DNA from: CAYVBJ01 sp964415185
GTDB lineage: Bacteria; Bacteroidota; Rhodothermia; Balneolales; Balneolaceae
Direction: 5' to 3'
DNA: 64,000 nt
Assembly: GCA_964415185.1 (NCBI GenBank)
Contig: CAYPZI010000003.1
Coordinates: 1 to 64,000, forward strand
Both the position numbers and the translations under genes were made by a program. The notes under the pieces were generated by a model. It was given only the letters and a program-made list of their open reading frames with translations, had not been told where the DNA came from and did not search any database. Positions 62,043-64,000 of this stretch are shown here, piece by piece; positions within the stretch are counted from its first letter, which is position 1, and every line of letters starts with the position of its first letter.

Positions 62043-63647
62043 ATGAGTAAAACATTGTTACGAACACTTGCATCGGATACAGCCGGGAAAATTTCAACAG
62101 CTGCACCGATAACCACATATACCGGTCCCTGGACAAAAAAGGAAGCCTCTCACCTTACAAGGCGAACCCATTTTGGCCTGAAGGTCAATAACCTGAATTT
62201 CATCAGAAGTTTTCCGGATGCGGCTTCAGCAGTTGAAAATCTTGTAGACACTGCCTCAACCAAGCCTCTGCCGGATGACCCACAGTGGTTTAAATCTGGC
62301 CTCTCAGGCAGTGTACTTGATGTCTATGATATCCAGTTTCGCTGGATGGATGGTATGTACAACGGGGGGCTGCTCGAACGCATGATACTTTTTTGGGCCA
62401 ATCTTTTTGCAGTTTCCTATAGCAATATGAATGCACTACCTGAGAAAGCGCCCGGAAGTTATGCAAATCACATGTATAAATACTGGAAACTGATTTATCA
62501 AAACAGTTTCTCCAATTACAAGGAGTTTCTAAGGGCAATGAGCAAGAACTCAGCCATGCTCTACTATCTGAACAATTTTAACAACCGGGCCGGCCAGCCA
62601 AATGAGGATTTCGCAAGAGAATTACTTGAACTTTTTACAATGGGTGTAAAAGACAAGAATGGCAATGACAATTATACCGAAGAAGATATCAAGGAAATAG
62701 CCAGGGCTGTAACCGGCTGGAGAGTTAATGATCAGACTCTCAGTGGTTTCTTCGATTCTTCAAGGCACGATTCAGGCAGTAAAACCATATTCGGGCGTAC
62801 CGGCACATTTGATATGGACCAGGTGATTGACCTGATATTTGAAGAGCGGGAACAGGAAACAGCCTTTTTTCTCTGCAAAAAGCTGTATGTCTTTTTCATA
62901 AGTGCCGAACCGGATACTGCTTTCATTGAAGAACTTGCCGGTTTCATGATCCAGGAAAATTTTGAGATCGCCCCTGTTGTCAAAAAGCTGTTAAGCAGCG
63001 CCCATTTTTATGAAGAACGATTTATGGGAGCCAGGATTAAAAGCCCTGTTGAATCGTTTATCAGTTACCTGAGAGAGCTTGAAATTACGCCTGCGGCAGA
63101 CATCAAGGAGTTTATCAGGATACAGATGCAGAATTCTAATGAAGAGCTTTTAAGGCCCGAAACCGTTTTCGGTTGGGATGGTTACAATCCGCCGGGTTCA
63201 GATGGGGTGCCGGGACACTTTGCCTGGCTGAACACTAACCTTTTACCCTCAAGGTGGGACAACCTGAACAACTTGATCAATGGTGTATCTGTTTCAAATA
63301 GTACTTTTGATCCCATTAATATTGCTGAAAAGATATCCAATCCCTCCGATCCCTTTGCACTTGCAGAGGATTTGGCAAATCATCTGATTGCCCTGCCGCT
63401 CGAACAGGTTGGCGTCCGCGAGGTTGAGGATGATTTTGCCGGTAATCCCGACCTGGCCCCGGATGTATCCTCATTTCCGGATTACAAAATTAATCTTACG
63501 AAAGTGTTGCTTGGCAATATACCCTGGTACGAATGGACAGCAAGCACCGACAGTAACGGCAACCTCTTTTTCAATGAATCGTTTGCTGAAAACCTTCGTC
63601 AATATATATCCTATCTGCATCAATTACCGGCATATCAACTTATTTGA
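62043..63647 (+). CDS. DUF1800 domain-containing protein
   Basis: 534 residues. The family markers are visible: a start with WTKKEASHLTRRTHFGLK, LLERMILFWANLFAVS, RMLYYLNN-like AMLYYLNNFNNRAGQPNEDFARELLELFTMGV, YTEEDIKEIARAVTGW, and PPGSDGVPG and LLPSRWDNL near the end. DUF1800 proteins are exported or surface-linked and are nearly always next to DUF1501, as here. Function is unproven. No clear signal peptide is visible at the start, so export may need its partner. Confidence 0.9.
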   Translation: MSKTLLRTLASDTAGKISTAAPITTYTGPWTKKEASHLTRRTHFGLKVNNLNFIRSFPDAASAVENLVDTASTKPLPDDPQWFKSGLSGSVLDVYDIQFRWMDGMYNGGLLERMILFWANLFAVSYSNMNALPEKAPGSYANHMYKYWKLIYQNSFSNYKEFLRAMSKNSAMLYYLNNFNNRAGQPNEDFARELLELFTMGVKDKNGNDNYTEEDIKEIARAVTGWRVNDQTLSGFFDSSRHDSGSKTIFGRTGTFDMDQVIDLIFEEREQETAFFLCKKLYVFFISAEPDTAFIEELAGFMIQENFEIAPVVKKLLSSAHFYEERFMGARIKSPVESFISYLRELEITPAADIKEFIRIQMQNSNEELLRPETVFGWDGYNPPGSDGVPGHFAWLNTNLLPSRWDNLNNLINGVSVSNSTFDPINIAEKISNPSDPFALAEDLANHLIALPLEQVGVREVEDDFAGNPDLAPDVSSFPDYKINLTKVLLGNIPWYEWTASTDSNGNLFFNESFAENLRQYISYLHQLPAYQLI

Positions 63648-63668
63648 ACCTGTTAAAACTACTTACCT

Positions 63669-64000
63669 ATGAAGAAAAAAGAAGATCAATCAAGTTTATC
63701 ACATAACAGGCCCGGAGCCAGTCTCGATCAGCCTAATGAGCATCAAAAGGATCATGTTTGCTGGAGTCGCCGCAGTTTCCTGAGTACTCTCGGATTTGCT
63801 GCATTGAGTTCCGGGATGATGTTAAACGGTATACCTGTAAATACTTTTGCCAGGTCTAAATTTTTTAACAGGTTAATTGCAGCCAATAACGACCGGGTCC
63901 TCGTATTGATACAGCTTGGTGGTGGAAATGACGGATTAAACACAATAATTCCGGTATCTAATGATATTTACCATCAAAAACGTCCCACTATAAGAATTCC
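63669..64000 (+). CDS. DUF1501 domain-containing protein, 3'-truncated by window end
   Basis: 110 codons are visible. A twin-arginine-like signal (SRRSFLSTLGFAALSS) is followed by RVLVLIQLGGGNDGLNTIIP, the DUF1501 opening, a fold related to arylsulfatase/alkaline phosphatase-type enzymes. It starts 21 bp after DUF1800 and is probably co-transcribed. Export by Tat would suit a metal-loaded enzyme. The frame is open at the last base. Confidence 0.88.
   Translation, partial: MKKKEDQSSLSHNRPGASLDQPNEHQKDHVCWSRRSFLSTLGFAALSSGMMLNGIPVNTFARSKFFNRLIAANNDRVLVLIQLGGGNDGLNTIIPVSNDIYHQKRPTIRI

Overview
This 64 kb window is an ordinary chromosomal segment of a draft genome: there is a 100-base run of N at 33049-33148. 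The gene content points to the Bacteroidota/Balneolota side of the FCB group, most plausibly a Balneolaceae-like marine or hypersaline bacterium. The clues are a GWxTD-domain protein, an adjacent DUF1800/DUF1501 pair, tandem TonB-family proteins, a full RecBCD set, tandem secreted amidohydrolases, an E. coli-type isocitrate dehydrogenase and an AUR1-like PAP2 protein. This placement is inferred from gene content, not from a search. The sequence is moderately AT-rich (not counted), and many starts lack a clear Shine-Dalgarno site.

Layout. 1-5.1 kb (+): 5'-truncated MMPL/RND transporter, recO, HtrA-like protease, LPP20-like lipoprotein. 5.4-6.7 kb (-): icd. 6.9-9.0 kb (+): a small membrane protein and mutL. 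9.0-20 kb (-): a VWA-type membrane protein, a MoxR ATPase, three consecutive parvulin-type foldases, a nucleoside salvage pair (nupC-type transporter and tdk), a small PH-like membrane protein and a fold-III PLP enzyme. 19.9-25.4 kb (mostly +): a small orphan gene, an e(P4)-type phosphatase on the minus strand, a three-gene cluster of retropepsin-like protease, RimK-like ligase and AstE/aspartoacylase-like hydrolase, a DUF952-like gene, and two tandem TonB paralogues. 25.5-31.6 kb (-): peroxiredoxin, two orphans, nuoI, der and a UvrD-like helicase. 31.7-32.9 kb (+): a TPR protein and a membrane protein.

32.9-34.1 kb is the one clearly mobile region. A 614-bp decayed insertion sequence with perfect 13-bp terminal inverted repeats and an IS1634-like transposase remnant lies between two nearly identical copies of a 166-bp palindromic repeat. 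One copy is interrupted by the assembly gap. 34.1-40.8 kb: plsC, DEAD-box helicase, FKBP lipoprotein, queG, a GNAT remnant, a carboxymuconolactone-decarboxylase-like protein with a TetR regulator, and a PAP2 protein. 41-46.9 kb (-): three tandem amidohydrolase-fold proteins, two of them lacking the metal-binding HxH, then an acyl-CoA carboxylase beta subunit. 47-50.9 kb (+): GWxTD protein, pdxA, a methyltransferase, ftsE. 51-61.5 kb (-): recC-recB, then pgm, then recD. 61.5-62.0 kb: an intergenic array of two ~190-198 bp repeat units built from a short CTCGTC/GACGAG motif. The window ends in DUF1800 and a 3'-truncated DUF1501 gene.

The most interesting features are the two unassigned repeat families, recD separated from recCB by pgm, the amidohydrolase-fold trio with two probable pseudoenzymes, the protease/ligase/hydrolase cluster, and a MutL without recognisable endonuclease motifs. 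I found no CRISPR array, tRNA, rRNA, prophage or obvious defence island.
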